Under the pieces are notes generated by a model, which saw nothing but the letters and a program-made list of their open reading frames with translations, was not told the DNA's origin and did not search any database. From contig OX365950.1 of NCBI GenBank assembly GCA_947247005.1, forward strand, positions 9,932,720 through 9,996,719: DNA of 64,000 nt. Direction: 5' to 3'. The first letter of the stretch is position 1; every line of letters starts with the position of its first letter. Both the position numbers and the translations under genes were made by a program. Positions 1 through 12,286 of the stretch are shown here, piece by piece. The DNA is from Spisula solida (Eukaryota; Mollusca; Bivalvia; Venerida; Mactridae).

Positions 1-540
1 CGGCTGACGTTGTCGTCCGAGGAGACAGAGGTGCAGCATGTCCAATACATGTTCTATTGGGTTCATGTCTGGTAACCTAGCTGGTCAAACAACATTCAAC
101 AACTTAGTCGTCAAGGTACTGATTGACGATTTTCGCATGGTGAGTCCATTAACACGAATTCATGACCGATTGCACAAGCATATGCAATCACGTGATGTAG
201 GAGAATCTAGCCAACAAACAATAATAGAGCCAGTACCAAACTTTTCATGTTCGGATATGCAAAAATAACATATGACGTCAACCATAATAGTCCAGACAAA
301 ATGTGGACTCGTCAGTACAATTCGTCATAGCACAACACGAAATGCTGATTTGCCAATTAACGTTCTCAGGCAAACTGCAGACAGGAAAGTGTGCACGTAT
401 ACCAGCGTCGTGGAGTCTGTTGCGATGTGTTTTTGCCGAGATTCGAACACCGGAGAGCAGTTTGGAAGTCTCTTTTTACAACAACAGTTGAGTCATTTCA
501 ATGGCACGGTCTTCCCGAGCAGATGTTGACCTTGGACATC
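1..540 (-). pseudogene. Decayed Tc1-like transposase, cut by the window edge
   Basis: Read on the minus strand, three stretches match the order expected of a Tc1-family DDE transposase. First comes a helix-turn-helix-like segment, ISAKTHRNRLHDAGIRAHFP, at about 380-445. Next is a DESTFCLD segment at about 290-313, corresponding to the family's TDESRF region with the first catalytic Asp. Last is PARLPDMNPIEHVLD at about 35-80, corresponding to the family's WPARSPDLNPIEHVWD with the final catalytic residue region. The three lie in different frames, there are several stops, and the usual Trp before PAR is a stop codon, so this is a pseudogene. The segment is visibly more GC-rich than its surroundings, as expected for former coding DNA. 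The element's 3' side lies outside the window and I found no terminal inverted repeat on the right. The forward-strand ORFs here are antisense shadows. Family assignment is strong; subfamily is unknown. Confidence 0.85.
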
Positions 541-582
541 CTTTCTGAGGATGTTTAGCAACGACTTAATTGTGTTAGCCAT

Positions 583-2460
583 AACATTAATCAATATTGA
601 TCGTTACCATAGAAACAAAATATCCTATACTAGGAAATTATAAGAATTGTCCATTCGTTTTGCATATAAAATGAGATTGGAATTTAGGTTGATTAATATG
701 GAGACAGGGATATGGCCGCACTGAGGACTGAAATGGACATTACATCGATTGTGAAATGTTCACTACCAGAGAGACATGAATAACTGACATTGAAACCGTA
801 TACTCTCTACGAGACTGATTAGAAAAAGAAGTTTTCAATAATAAATCGTCCTTTTGTACGAAACTATGTGAATACATAATATAAAATTAATTATTTACTT
901 TAATTCAATAATTTAACTTTGTACTAAGGGGTACATGATATTTTTTTTAATCTTTGCAATGTATTAAATGTATCAATTAGCGATAGAATACTTCTGATAA
1001 CACACACAATAGTATAACACTTTCTGGAACATCTCTGATATCGTACCTCTTATATACATATACACACCAATGTATACACAATTGTAGTCGGTATTAATGG
1101 AGACATCGTCAGTCGAGCTTACCGATGTAAATTATATTGTTTCCCTTTGCACTCTCAGACATACGATAATCAAGACAAAATCAAATCTAGCTCAGCAAAT
1201 ATTTAATTGATAGAATACGTATATTATGTAGTAGCTTGCAAGGCATTATGTACTCAGAAATATATTATTGGACAACATAGAACAAATCATAAGGCTACTA
1301 GTAAGCCCATCTGGTTAGTGCAAAAGCTAAGGTACTACACTGCGATCATTATACTCACTCAGACTACAACACACTTCGGTATCCAACCAATAACTCACAA
1401 GGGACATTTCCAGCTGTTAAAAGTGGAACAAGTTGTTAGTGATTAGTAACACTGGATACATGTCAGGTCAACGCACGACTGTATATAACAACTGTGTATT
1501 AAAGTCGATACCAGAACAAATAGGACTAAGCAACAGAAACAAATAGAAATAACAGCGAAGATAAAATGAACGAACGCCTTACAACATATGTGATGTCTTA
1601 TTTGCTGTCTCATGTCGGCCTTCGTAATGGATAAAAATACTTAATGTTATACTGAGTTGTAGAATACATTTTGATGAATACAAAGTATGTTTAAAGTCAG
1701 TGTAGAACCAACTCATCGATCATATCTAGGTACATGAGAGCAGGATTTCTGTAACCAAATACATTAACAGAATGGAATTATGCATTACAGCTGACATATG
1801 AGGGCAATCATTAGTATTACATTGCTTTAGAAATCCACGGAGCCTCTAGCTCATACATAATTCAACATGTATTAGTGGTGGCAATAATTATACATGACTT
1901 TCGAAAATCGTACAAGGACGACCGCGAGTTCTCCTCGGTGAAATTGTATAGGAATTAACATTATTTAAGAGTATCATTACTGTAATTAATGGTATTGCTT
2001 AAGTTGTTTACGTTGCTGTTTTTGGTGATGGTGTTACTTGTATTGCTGGTGCTATTTATAATATAAAGTGATTTAAATAGGTTGCGGAACATGTTTCACA
2101 AACGACTTCAATAAATTGGAATTAACTATTTGAATGTAAACTAATGTCCCTGCGGAAAACAGTATACAATGATGCATCGATATCTAACCGATGTATATCC
2201 AAAGTGTATACAGTTTTGTTTCACATAAATTGAAGAATAAAAACACATGACCTGATTGTACAGAATATTGAGACATACAAGTTTACTTGTCTATGATCGA
2301 CATCAAAGCTCACAGGACGTCAAACTCTGAACAATAAATTGAAGAGCTTTCGTGTGGTAGAGTACTTTCTTCCAATACTGTATTTAATTAATTATCAAAA
2401 ATTCAAATTGATTTGATAACTGGAGAGCAACGGTTGGTAAGATCTCTAGCAAACAAATAG
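583..2460 (+). repeat. Low-copy repeat unit, copy 1
   Basis: This stretch aligns by eye, in the same orientation, with 4880-6760. Shared anchors in order are: the 'atcaatattgatcgttacc' block near 590, which continues to 'ctacgagactgatt' near 820; 'aacaaatcataagg' near 1285; 'aacagaatggaattatgca' near 1770; and 'tcaaattgatttgataactg' near 2405. The same order occurs inverted at 22.8-19.4 kb. No conserved reading frame runs through it, so it is treated as noncoding repeat. Copies look roughly 75-85 percent alike by eye, with many indels. Confidence 0.75.
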
Positions 2461-4879
2461 TTAACAAATTGACATTCTGCCATAGCCTTATTTTGTTGGT
2501 ACATGCTTCCTGCTGGTACTTGTGAATAAAGTTTACTAGTAAGCCATTGCTTGTTGATCATATATACAATGGTGTGGTGAATTTCCTTGAGATGGACCAG
2601 AATGGTTACCGCCGTCTGATCCCGGCATGTACCGTATACGTGAATTGAATAGATTTGAACATGTGATAGGAGTATATGCAGTATTCGTATAATTATGTCA
2701 CCTCTCGTTTACATGACATCAGACCGCTTTATTATCACACTATTATTTTGCTATGTAATTCAAACACATTTGCCTGCCATGTGTGGTATTTAACAATTAC
2801 TTAGTTGGTGCATCTCGTATCTAAACAACAAAAGCGTACATTCATACATACCTAATACCCTAGTATACCCTACATAATTGTAATGAAATGGAAACTTAAA
2901 TGAACACAATCGACGATAAATTTAAATATGTACATTGTATATAATTTCTGTGTTTAGGAATAAATAGGTTTTCTTAAATGTAATATACCTATGGCCCATA
3001 CACAATTAACTTAATAAACAATAAATATTATAATACACCATAGCAATGCTCAATTGACATGAAACATATTGGTCTAAGGAATACTGGTACATGTGCAATT
3101 GACACAAACAAACTAACAGTTTATACCTATGTGTAGAGCACCAAATTAGCAATTGAAAAACACAGAAGGAAGCACGGCATCAAATTTATTTTTGTTTATG
3201 TCATCATTTGTGTATTGTGGTTGTGACGGGTGTTCTCAGATTGTAATGAAATGAATTGTATTATCATGCCACACATGCTACATAAGAGAGGCGGCCACTT
3301 ATATTTGAACAGTGTTGAACATCCGATATTTTCATGCAGACATTCTATAATCGAAATATATCTATACAGCCATGTATATTAATGTGTCGACTAAGATATA
3401 CACTCACAGTTTTTTTGCAATTTAGTTAGACACTAGCTCAACAATGGTGTAGGGGCATTGTTTTAAGCATTTTTAAGACCAAAAAACCATAATTGATGGA
3501 GTAAACATTTATCGAGTGTAATCAATGCTGCTTTATCATTACGATTCCAAAGTTTATACATGCAGGATTGTTAGACATCGGCATTTACTATTCTGGTGTA
3601 ATTGACTTAGAAATTCTGTTCTTTAGGTAACGAATGGGATGACTTCGATGGGGGTTTGAGGGAGAGTCTTGATCAAATCACCATATTCCATGTATTGTCG
3701 TCAGGAATGAGACGTCGCAAAAAGTTTGTCCAAAAACGTTATTGAACGTTTAAAGCATTATAATAGCAATCAAATAGCAATCTGTTCTTGTAAATATCTC
3801 AATGCATTATCTCATCAGAAGAGACAAAGTTATCGAACGTATTGTTTCGTTGTAATATGTTCGGGGTTTTAAGACGATTGTCTCCCATGTATTGTATTTG
3901 TAAAATCGCTGGTGAACACCAATTGTTTTTCAGAGTTTGGCATTCGCCACTTTCAAAATTACTTGATTCCTAGTTACCAAGGACACTCCTACCTTCATTG
4001 AAATCCCCAGTCAGTTTGGTTATTAGAGTTATCGTCGTAATCATATAACCAATGTGTACATTTTTGGCATTTCTTAATATTTTGTGTCATTTCACATATT
4101 AGAGCAACAGAACGTAAAACACCCTTCTAGTGACGAAACATACTGAATGTCTTCACAAAAACGGTATATCCATGATCCATTGACACCTTCCTGATGCATC
4201 TTAAGGAATATTTGGCCTTCAAAAAGCCAAACGCCACGTCCTCTACCAAATTGTTGATAGCGGCATAATGTGAGTGCACATGTTACCTGACACTATACGC
4301 GGTTCAAAATAGTTATTTCATTTATATCGGGTTAGCATGAATACATCGGATATTCAACGGTGTTCAAATATAATTGGGCACCTCTCGTATGTGGAAAGTC
4401 TGTTTTCAAATCACTCAGTGTACGTCTTATAATGTCATTTCGACTATCGGAACATACCAGTGTCCGACAATAAAACAAGATCCGTCTGTAAGGCCTTTTT
4501 GAATCGTAATATACAAGTGGACGTTAAGCAAAGAGCAAAGTTACAAAACATAATAACAGTAATGCAACTACAAGGCCGCCGCATACTATTATACATATAA
4601 TTAGGATTTATTTGAACCTCAATTCAACCGAAAAGCGACATTTTGAACCTTTGAATTTTGACCCAAATGGACAAAAGTATTGGTACGTTGGCAGGAAAAA
4701 GGTAAACTCAAGTACAACCTTATGAAAATGAGCCATGCTATTGAAATGAATGAGTATAACATATACAAAAAGCGCCATAAACACGGCAAGAACGAAACTA
4801 ATTAGAAAAAATTAAACCTTTTATCACATCCGGGCGGATCAGACATCAGCATTTAAGCGCTATTATGTAATAGCTATGA
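2461..4879. other. Spacer between repeat copies, no gene seen
   Basis: A+T-rich sequence without a credible reading frame. A diverged fragment of the small MITE family seen at 5120-5376 is recognisable around 3150-3260 (tcatcatttgtgt followed by cagattgtaatgaaat). The rest shows no terminal repeats, RNA gene or coding signal that I could support. Confidence 0.5.
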
Positions 4880-6760
4880 TAATAATCAATATTGATCGTT
4901 ACCATAGAAACAAAATTTCCGTTGCTAGAACATTATCAGAATTGTCCAATCGTTTTTGCATATAAAATGATAATAGAATTTAGGTTGATTTATATATAGA
5001 AACAGAGCTTCGGCCACAATGAGGAGACATTACATCGATTGTAAAATGTTGACTACCAGAAAGTTATGAATAACCGACAAAGAAACAGCATACTCTCTAC
5101 GAGACTGATTAGATAGTGAAGAGATCACCAAAGAGGACACATAGCTGCATTTACAACCTAATAAACACCCATTGAACACAACAAAAAACGTGTGACCTTA
5201 GCTTTTGCTGATGTCATCATTTGTGTGTGCTGTTTGTGAAATTGATATCAGATTGTAATAAATTCCATTGAATTGTAATTTCACATATCCAAACTACATA
5301 TGTTAAACATTTCAGCAATTTCAAACACGTATTGACCGAGTCATGGGTACATATATACATGCACACTTGTTAAGTGTATTTAATTAATAAAGTACGTATA
5401 TTTTGTAGTCGATGGCAAGGCATCATGCATACAAAAGTACATTTGTTGACAGCATAAAACAAATCATAAGACTATGTCCATTTGGTTAGTGCAGCCGCCA
5501 GGGTACACCTCCGTTTACAGAGCAACACCTTTTGGTATCCGACAAATAATTTAAAAGGGATGTTTTCAGTTGTTAATGTTCGTAAAGCTTGCTAGTGATT
5601 ACATGTAGTTACGTCTGAACACGTGTTAGGTCAACTGTCGACAAAATTGAACTTAACGAAATGATTAGTATTAGTATTATTAAGTCATAAAGGGAAGTTT
5701 ATGCATTAATGCCAATACAAGAACAGATAGGATTAAGCAACAGAAACAAATAACAGTGAAGATGAGTGTAACGTATGCCGTACAACCAATGTGTTTTGTT
5801 ATTTGTCGTCTAACATCGGCCTTCGTCGTGGATAGAGTCAAATGATGTTATACTGAGATTGGAGTAGCATTTGTCCAACTTTGAGGAATACAGAATATGT
5901 ATAAAGTCAGTGTAGAACCAAGCCATCGATCTTATCTAGGTACACGGAGCATGATTTCTGTAACACAATACATTAACAGAATGGAATTATGCATTATAGC
6001 TGACATACGAGGGACACATTAGTATTCAATTGTTTTGGAAATCCTCGGAGCCTCTACCTCATACATAATTCAACATGTGTCAGTGGCGGCAATAATTATA
6101 CACGACTTTCAAAAATCGTACAAGGGCGAGTTCTCATCGATTAGGTGAAATTGTTATAAAAGAATTAACATTACATATTCGATTCCCTCTTTTTATTATG
6201 ATTAGTATTATAACTGTAATTAATCGTATTGCTTAAGATGTTCCCATTGCTGTTATTGGTCATGGCGTTGCTGGTGTTATTTTTGGTTTTATAGGTGAAT
6301 TAAGATGAATTAATATTAATTGTGGAAAATATTTTACCGGCCTTGTGGATGGTTCGTTCTGTGTCTGACTTTTGCTTGAATGGATGGGTGCTACCGTCGT
6401 TACGATGTGGCTTTTGTTGCCTGCACAATACAATAGTTATTTAATCAATAAGAATAAACTATGTTGCATGTAAATAAATGTCCCTACGGAACACAATTTA
6501 CCATGATACATATATCTCTTACCGAGGTATATCCAAATTGTGTACAGTTTTGTTTCACTAAATTCAAGAATGCTTTTCTAAGATCGAAATCAAAGCTCCC
6601 AGGACGTCAAATTCTGAACACCAAATTGAAAATATCTCGTGTAGTAGAGTACTTTCTCTCAATACTGTATTCAATTAATTATCAAAAGTTCAAATTGTTT
6701 TGATAACTGGTGATGAACAGTTGGTAAGATCTCTGGCAGTTAGCAAATCTAACATTTTTA
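4880..6760 (+). repeat. Low-copy repeat unit, copy 2
   Basis: Direct-orientation counterpart of 583-2460, about 4.3 kb downstream, carrying the same anchors from 'atcaatattgatcgttacc' (about 4887) to 'tcaaattgttttgataactg' (about 6690). It differs by a MITE inserted at about 5120-5376, which copy 1 lacks at the equivalent point. The 80-codon ORF at 6461-6703 is not conserved as a frame in copy 1 or in the inverted copy near 19.6 kb, so I do not call it a gene. Confidence 0.75.
5120..5376 (+). mobile_element. Small TA-type MITE (CACTTAA family), left end unclear
   Basis: The right end reads TTGTTAAGTG followed by TA, identical to the ends of related copies at about 26970-27276 and 45839-46126. 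Internal landmarks are cacatagctgcatt, cgtgtgacc and gatgtcatcatttgt. It lies between blocks that are adjacent in other copies of the large unit, which supports a separate insertion. The left terminus is eroded. Confidence 0.6.
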
Positions 6761-6929
6761 TGTAGCCTTATTGAGAAATGCCCTTATGAGTTTCAAGTTT
6801 TCTTGGTATTTGATTACTGCTGGTGCTTGTGAATGAATTTTATATGATCAACTGTTGAGTATTTCATAGCTTGTCTCAAGGAAATTCGTCACAAATTTTA
6901 TGTTATGTAGCATTTTCTACTTAGAAAAA

Positions 6930-7062
6930 GATAATATTCAGTCCGACAGGGACTTAACCAGTCGAGCACAGAAAACATAACAAACACACAAGATACAATG
7001 CCCACCAAAACCAGCCGAGCAAGAAAACATAAAATGCACATGTCCAACTAAACAACATACTT
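6930..7062 (+). repeat. Interspersed repeat with internal 'aaccagccgagca' motif
   Basis: A short repeat family, recognised by 'gacagggacttaaccag', 'cgagcacagaaaacataa' and 'aaccagccgagcaa'. The motif pair 'aaccag-cgagca...aaaacataa' occurs twice within the copy. Relatives lie at about 28669-28860, 29727-29845, 50505-50575, 50775-50825 with 51775-51810, 61595-61720, and inverted near 11700-11960 and 62745-62860. Confidence 0.6.
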
Positions 7063-7340
7063 TTATTAAAGAATAGACATGTGTCTGTTTTTACAAAGCT
7101 GTGCCCTTACAGCTACCAGACAATCTTGTTTCATATTTCCCACCGTAGTTTGTATTCCCTCGTCATTGACGGTCTTCAATGCGGCATTTAGTCGACCAAA
7201 TCTTTATGCTTGTCACTTATTATATAATTAAAAATTGAAGATAGCGAAAAGACAATGGCTTTAAACATGTTTATTTTAATTAATTCCAGGTAAGTAAGAT
7301 AAAAGTGTGGTTTATGTGTATGTAGAGTTCTACTGGTGAA

Positions 7341-7574
7341 CACTCACTTTTTCGCACGGTTGGCTGCTCTGTGAGTAACGTCAACGTTGGTGTTCTTCCC
7401 GTATCTTGTCTTCTTCCGCTGACCGTTGTAAACTTGTTTACCATTATATAACAGCGAAAGTCTTAGCAGCGGTATAGCAGATGTCCATCTGATGTCATAT
7501 TGTGTGACGGTACATTTATGTGCCAAATATAATGGCGAGCCATTTATGAATTGTGTGAACACATCACTTTTGAA
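7341..7574 (-). CDS. Unrecognised open frame, possible exon
   Basis: A 72-codon minus-strand frame with base composition clearly richer in G+C than its neighbours, running from a stop at about 7577 to a stop at about 7344. It contains an aromatic and hydrophobic stretch (WTSAIPLLRLSLLYNGKQVY) and then a basic tail (QRKKTRYGKN, HRAANRAKK). The frame opens with GTG, not ATG, so it would have to be an internal exon or a transposon fragment. On the minus strand a GTGAGT sequence that could act as a splice donor follows at the stop (gcgaaaaa|gtgagtg). An acceptor upstream is weak. I do not recognise the protein family and found no second copy in the window. It could be a relic of a mobile element coding region. 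Confidence 0.25.
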
Positions 7575-7578
7575 GTGT

Positions 7579-7729
7579 TAGTAAGTAAGTAAGTAAGTAA
7601 GTAAAGTCTTTATTTTACGAGGCTAACATATTTACAATAATGCAATCTTCCATATGGGCCTCAAGTGTTCCATGAGGCGTTATATTGGTTGTCTGGGCAA
7701 CCAATACTTTTCAACAAATGATCTAAAAC
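7579..7729 (-). mobile_element. Retroposon 3' end with TTAC repeat tail
   Basis: On the minus strand a segment ending in CTCGTAAAATAAAGACTT runs into six or so TTAC/ACTT repeats (7579-7606 on the plus strand as GTAA repeats). A short tandem tail joined to an A-rich 3' end is typical of SINE or LINE copies. The tail region shares the 'gcccatatg' and '-aataaa-' landmarks with the SINE at 36749-37070. Possible imperfect flanking duplications are AAGTGTTA just left and AAGTGTTTA near 7730. The left boundary is clear and the right one tentative. Confidence 0.5.
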
Positions 7730-8041
7730 AAGTGTTTAAATAGAAGACTCATACAATGTACTAGTTATTGAATTCTGTCTGATACTTTTCGAGATATAGA
7801 CACAGTATTACACTTTCCGGAAAACCCTCGTAGGTCTGAACCAAAGATATACATGTTCATTTAAGGGAGGTATTTTAGAAATAATCTGTGATATTACTAT
7901 GTTATTTGCACAAGTTTTGCATCCGGATTGAAGGTTTGGTGTGTGTTAATTGTTGTTAGGAACTGGTTTCAAAACTGGCATATTTCGTGACAGTCTATAC
8001 ATGTTAGATGGCTAAGCTCTGAAGCATGTTTAGCGTGTTAA

Positions 8042-8503
8042 GGTTAGGAACCACTAAATAGATTTGTTTTTTAGTTCAATGTAAAGTAACAATGACCGGC
8101 CAAATTTCAACAAGTTTTAATCTATCGCCACCTGGCTCACATATACCATCTTAAAGAAGTATGTTTAAGCTTCAAAATAATACAATAGAGGAGGGGTCAT
8201 GTATCTTCTAAGAAAAATGTTGCTCATCAAAGATAGAGAATACATTTTCGCTATCGCGCGGATTGATCACAGACCGATTATCCCCTTCTCTACTTTCACC
8301 TTTAGGTCAAAATGCCACAAAATTCAAAATTAAACAGATTCACTACATCACATACATGTGCACAATCACTTTAAACTCAATTTCATGATTTCAAAGCAGA
8401 CTTGTCAATCCATACCACCATTTCCAATCAATTCAATGTTTCTTTCAGGACTCTTTGAGTGTATCACCATTTGGGCCGCTTATGTATTTAGTGGTTCCTA
8501 ACC
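8042..8503. mobile_element. piggyBac-type MITE flanked by TTAA
   Basis: A 462-bp element with perfect 19-bp terminal inverted repeats (GGTTAGGAACCACTAAATA) flanked on each side by TTAA (8038-8041 and 8504-8507). TTAA target duplication is diagnostic of piggyBac-superfamily transposition. The termini do not start with the CCY common in characterised piggyBac ends, so the subfamily is uncertain. It encodes no transposase and must have been mobilised in trans. Confidence 0.85.
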
Positions 8504-8507
8504 TTAA

Positions 8508-9069
8508 GCTGTTATTTTTAGTACGAATTAACGAAAAATGATGCTTTTGATGTTTCAAAACTTATCAGTTTTTATTTCTTATGTTCCAGTTTCGTGTTAA
8601 AAGTTATTTTACTTTACAGTACTAATGAAAGTATATAAGAAGCTAAATGTGTGTTAAAAAGAGTGAAAACAAAATTGTATGTAATAATGTACATGTATAC
8701 CGGTTTCATATAGTTGGTATGTGTAGACAACTTATATTTGAGTATTAAAAAGAACCGAAACATTACTGAACATCTTTGTTGTGTTCTTTAGGTTAGTCAG
8801 TATATCATGTATGCAGTCATAACCTAAAATGCACTGTTGAAAACACACACTTGTTTCAAACAACAACAACATAAAAAATGCATACGTTTATTGATGTTGT
8901 CATGTATGAAAACTGAAAAGAAGTTCGACTTTCATGTCAGATAGATGTTTTTAATGAACTTAGGTTAGATTGTTCAATTCTGTACCATTAAGATTGGCTT
9001 AAATTTTGGGAATGCGTCAAATACATATCATGATGACCAACTTGGTATAAGCGCCTTGAATAAAATATC
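8508..9069. other. No gene seen
   Basis: A+T-rich sequence with no sustained reading frame, terminal repeat or RNA-like structure that I could identify. Confidence 0.4.
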
Positions 9070-9560
9070 TATAACGCGTGTCGCACATTCATTTATTTGC
9101 AAGATCTGCAAACTAAGTTTATTTTGTGTATTGATTATGCCAGCCAGACCAATAGTGTGTTGTTTTAAGTCATACGTTGCCTGAAATGTAAATTATGCAA
9201 AGTCACTGTCATATGTCAGTAATCAGTAGGATTATGTCGCCTTAGAAATCCTCAAAATGTTTCTCATGAATAATTCTGATGCCTTATTATAAGCTATCGA
9301 GTATCTATCTGGTTATTTTATCTAAATGACAAACACATGAATGCTTCCTATGCCTAGCAATGAAATATTCTTCACCGCTACACGCATCTTCCCGTTAAAA
9401 AGAAATATCAAGATATCTAGCATATTCATAACTATGGAGTGAAGTCATTAATGAAATCGTTATTCAGATAGTCTGTTAGCAGGAAACAATCGTATAGTTT
9501 GGTTCCCGAATCAGAACTTACAATATTTGCTTCGGTACAGGAACTACAGGAACATTGACA
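9070..9560 (-). repeat. Inverted copy of the 30.0-30.55 kb block
   Basis: Reverse-complement match to 30015-30550 and 51995-52530. Anchors are gcagatcttgcaatg-like sequence at 9100, the tgacatatgacagtg reverse complement near 9210, the gtgtagcggtgaagaatatt reverse complement near 9370, and GGTTCCCG at 9501-9508. Part of the inverted copy of the large repeat unit. Confidence 0.7.
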
Positions 9561-11200
9561 TTTTCGGTAACTCTGAAATAAATGTAGTTTTTAAGGTAAT
9601 TCCTTACTCTTAATTTTTTCTGTACAAGAGGTATCAAACACCATTTTTATGAAGAACACACTCATGATAGTGATTGTACAAACCCATAATAGTTTTGCTC
9701 GGCTAGTTTTCAAAATATTTTTAGATTTTGGGGAAGCCCCCTAAAAACGGATACTTGCATTTCAACGAAAAAGTTGGACATATAATTCCATGAAACTTGG
9801 CATGCACGAAATTTCGTATATACGGAATCACACGATAACGTTTGTTTTAGACTATGTATGTTATATGTATTTTTAAATGATATTTTAAAATAGGTGATTT
9901 TTCATTTTTAAGTTATACGAAAAAAATAGTTGAACAACATACTGATTTCGTAAATGCATCCAGAAGAGTAACTATTATAGAGTTTTGTCCCAAATTTCAT
10001 GGCAGTTGCTCGGGTAGATTTTTTTAACTGACACTTTAGTGATTTCGGAAATGTCGAAAACCAGGAGAGTTTACAAAATACATCAACGTTTTGAATACGT
10101 TGTATCCAGTTTCGCGATAATTTGTTTTTGAAAAATGTGTATATTTTAAGATGAACCAATGCTCTTTTGTATTAGCTAGTCTATATTATTACCAAATAAA
10201 TGCAAACTAACCTTCCTCTAAAGTAGTCAGTATGCTTGCTAAACAAATGTTAAAACTTGGATAAAATGTTGTGTGGGCGCATTATATTACGTTTCACATA
10301 CGTTGTAGCTAGTATTCGTGAGTGTTGGTGTTTCAACGTTTGGAATAAATGGCACATACAGTTTCAGCTATAGTTTTACTCTGCAAGCTTATTATAGAAT
10401 AATATAGTAACAACTATACAGTAAACGCGCAATTTTAAGACATGAGAACATGCTGACACATCAATTTTAAGTTTTTCTTATTTTATCATCATGGTAGTCA
10501 GACGCTTTCAATACGTCTAATTTACACCGATTTCTAAACTTCCGCTCAACTAAAGAGTGTCAAATTACCTTAAATACAAGCTGGTCTCAGTTGCTTTGAC
10601 TTGTTACTGATTGATCCACATGTTTTAAAAATAAACTGGATTGGCATGCAGCTTTTATGATTGCTGAAAATGTGTTGGACTTGTTTCGTGAATGTAACTA
10701 TGGTAGGTTTTTTGTGCTTGGCTGGTTACGTTGGTCGCTGCCTTCGATGTTATCTTTTTATTTATTAAAGGAGTGGTATTTCTCTAGTCTGAGAAAACAT
10801 TAGTCAAATAATTAAACTAGTTTTTATTGTGACCCCTTAATCAAATGACAATGCAATATAAATAACAACTTGAAGGCAAAAAGGAACTGAGTTGCCACTT
10901 CATAAGCAAACTTTTGGAATTGTATAATGTATAGATATCAAATTTGTACAAAACCAGTACTTGTGTAGTATATATTTCAGATATTCTATATGACCATTGA
11001 ATCGACTAAGACATTTTTCAAAAAAGCTACGTTTAGATGTCTGCAGTCTGGCCAAGGGGCAATGTTTCTTACAAGCACCGCCATGTAGTTTGTTTTAAAA
11101 AAGTCGTAAAATCAATACACGATAATCAAAATAACCATTTAGTTGAAGAACCTGTAATTATGAGAACTTTTGTTATCAGGTTAGGGCAGATCAGACATCA
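9561..11200. other. Mostly unassigned, with patches of the large repeat
   Basis: 9600-10200 is unique in this window and has no coding support; the 83-codon minus-strand ORF at 9908-10159 lies in homopolymer-rich DNA. From about 10590 to 10660 the sequence matches the reverse complement of 29860-29930 (the 'cacatgtt...actggattggcat' segment), continuing the inverted copy of the large unit. Confidence 0.45.
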
Positions 11201-12286
11201 CATAACATTTCGTCTGCATGACATTAATCAATATCAATCGTTACTTTTTAAATCTCTGGTGGTAGAAAAATAATCAGAATTGTCCGTTCGTTTTGTATAT
11301 AATTTGAGAATATAATTTCGGATGATTTGTATAGAGACAGAGATACGATCACAATGAGGACTCGAAGGACACTGTATGTAGATTTAAAATAAAACATGTC
11401 CACTACAAGAGACACATGAATGACTAACATTGGAACAGATATTCTCTACGAGACTATCTTCACTTCAATGATTATTTACTCGTTTCGAGCGAAACTATCT
11501 AATACTTTATCAGACAGAATAATTACTTTAACACTTTACTAATTTAACTCGGTACATACATGTACGCGATATTTCCAAACCTTAACATTGTTATGGAACA
11601 TGGTTTCAAATATTAATGAATATACTGTGGCAGTGACTAGTAATTGTGTTGTTATTCGTCACCGGTCCTATCTTTCAGAGCTAGCTATGTTGTTCGTATA
11701 CTGTTTATTGTGTGATTTCCCCGGTTATTTGTGCTCGGTTCACTTCCTTTTCTTTTTGTTTACAACACATAACATCACGAATGAAGCAGAATAAAGATTT
11801 ATAATGATGCTTAAACTCTTTTGAATTAAGACTTCTGCTTACTGTTGATTTTCATTTTAGTTGATTTGTGGTTGGTGTCTGTGGTCTGTGAATTTTCTCT
11901 TTTGCGTGTCCTTTTTTGTTTCTGTTGGATGTAGAGTGTCCATTCTGCTATTTTTTCTTTCCTTTTTTAATTTGCCATCAAAGCCAGTATTTTAATAGTA
12001 ACTTAAAATGCTTGGTTGTATTCTCCAAAAAACATTGAACATGTTCAATCAGAATGAGTCAATCTTTTACTCGCGTCAAACAGATTAATTGCAATAACAC
12101 ACGCAATTGTGTATCACTCTTCGGAACTTCTCTGACATTAACTCATGTAAAAAGAAATCGAGACTAATTTGTGCAAAATTTGTGTTACATTGCCTACTGT
12201 TCAAATGTCTGAAACTCCAACATTTTGTCAACAATTCGACAAACAACCAAGTCTGTAATGTTGAAACAATCACATAATACCATGTG

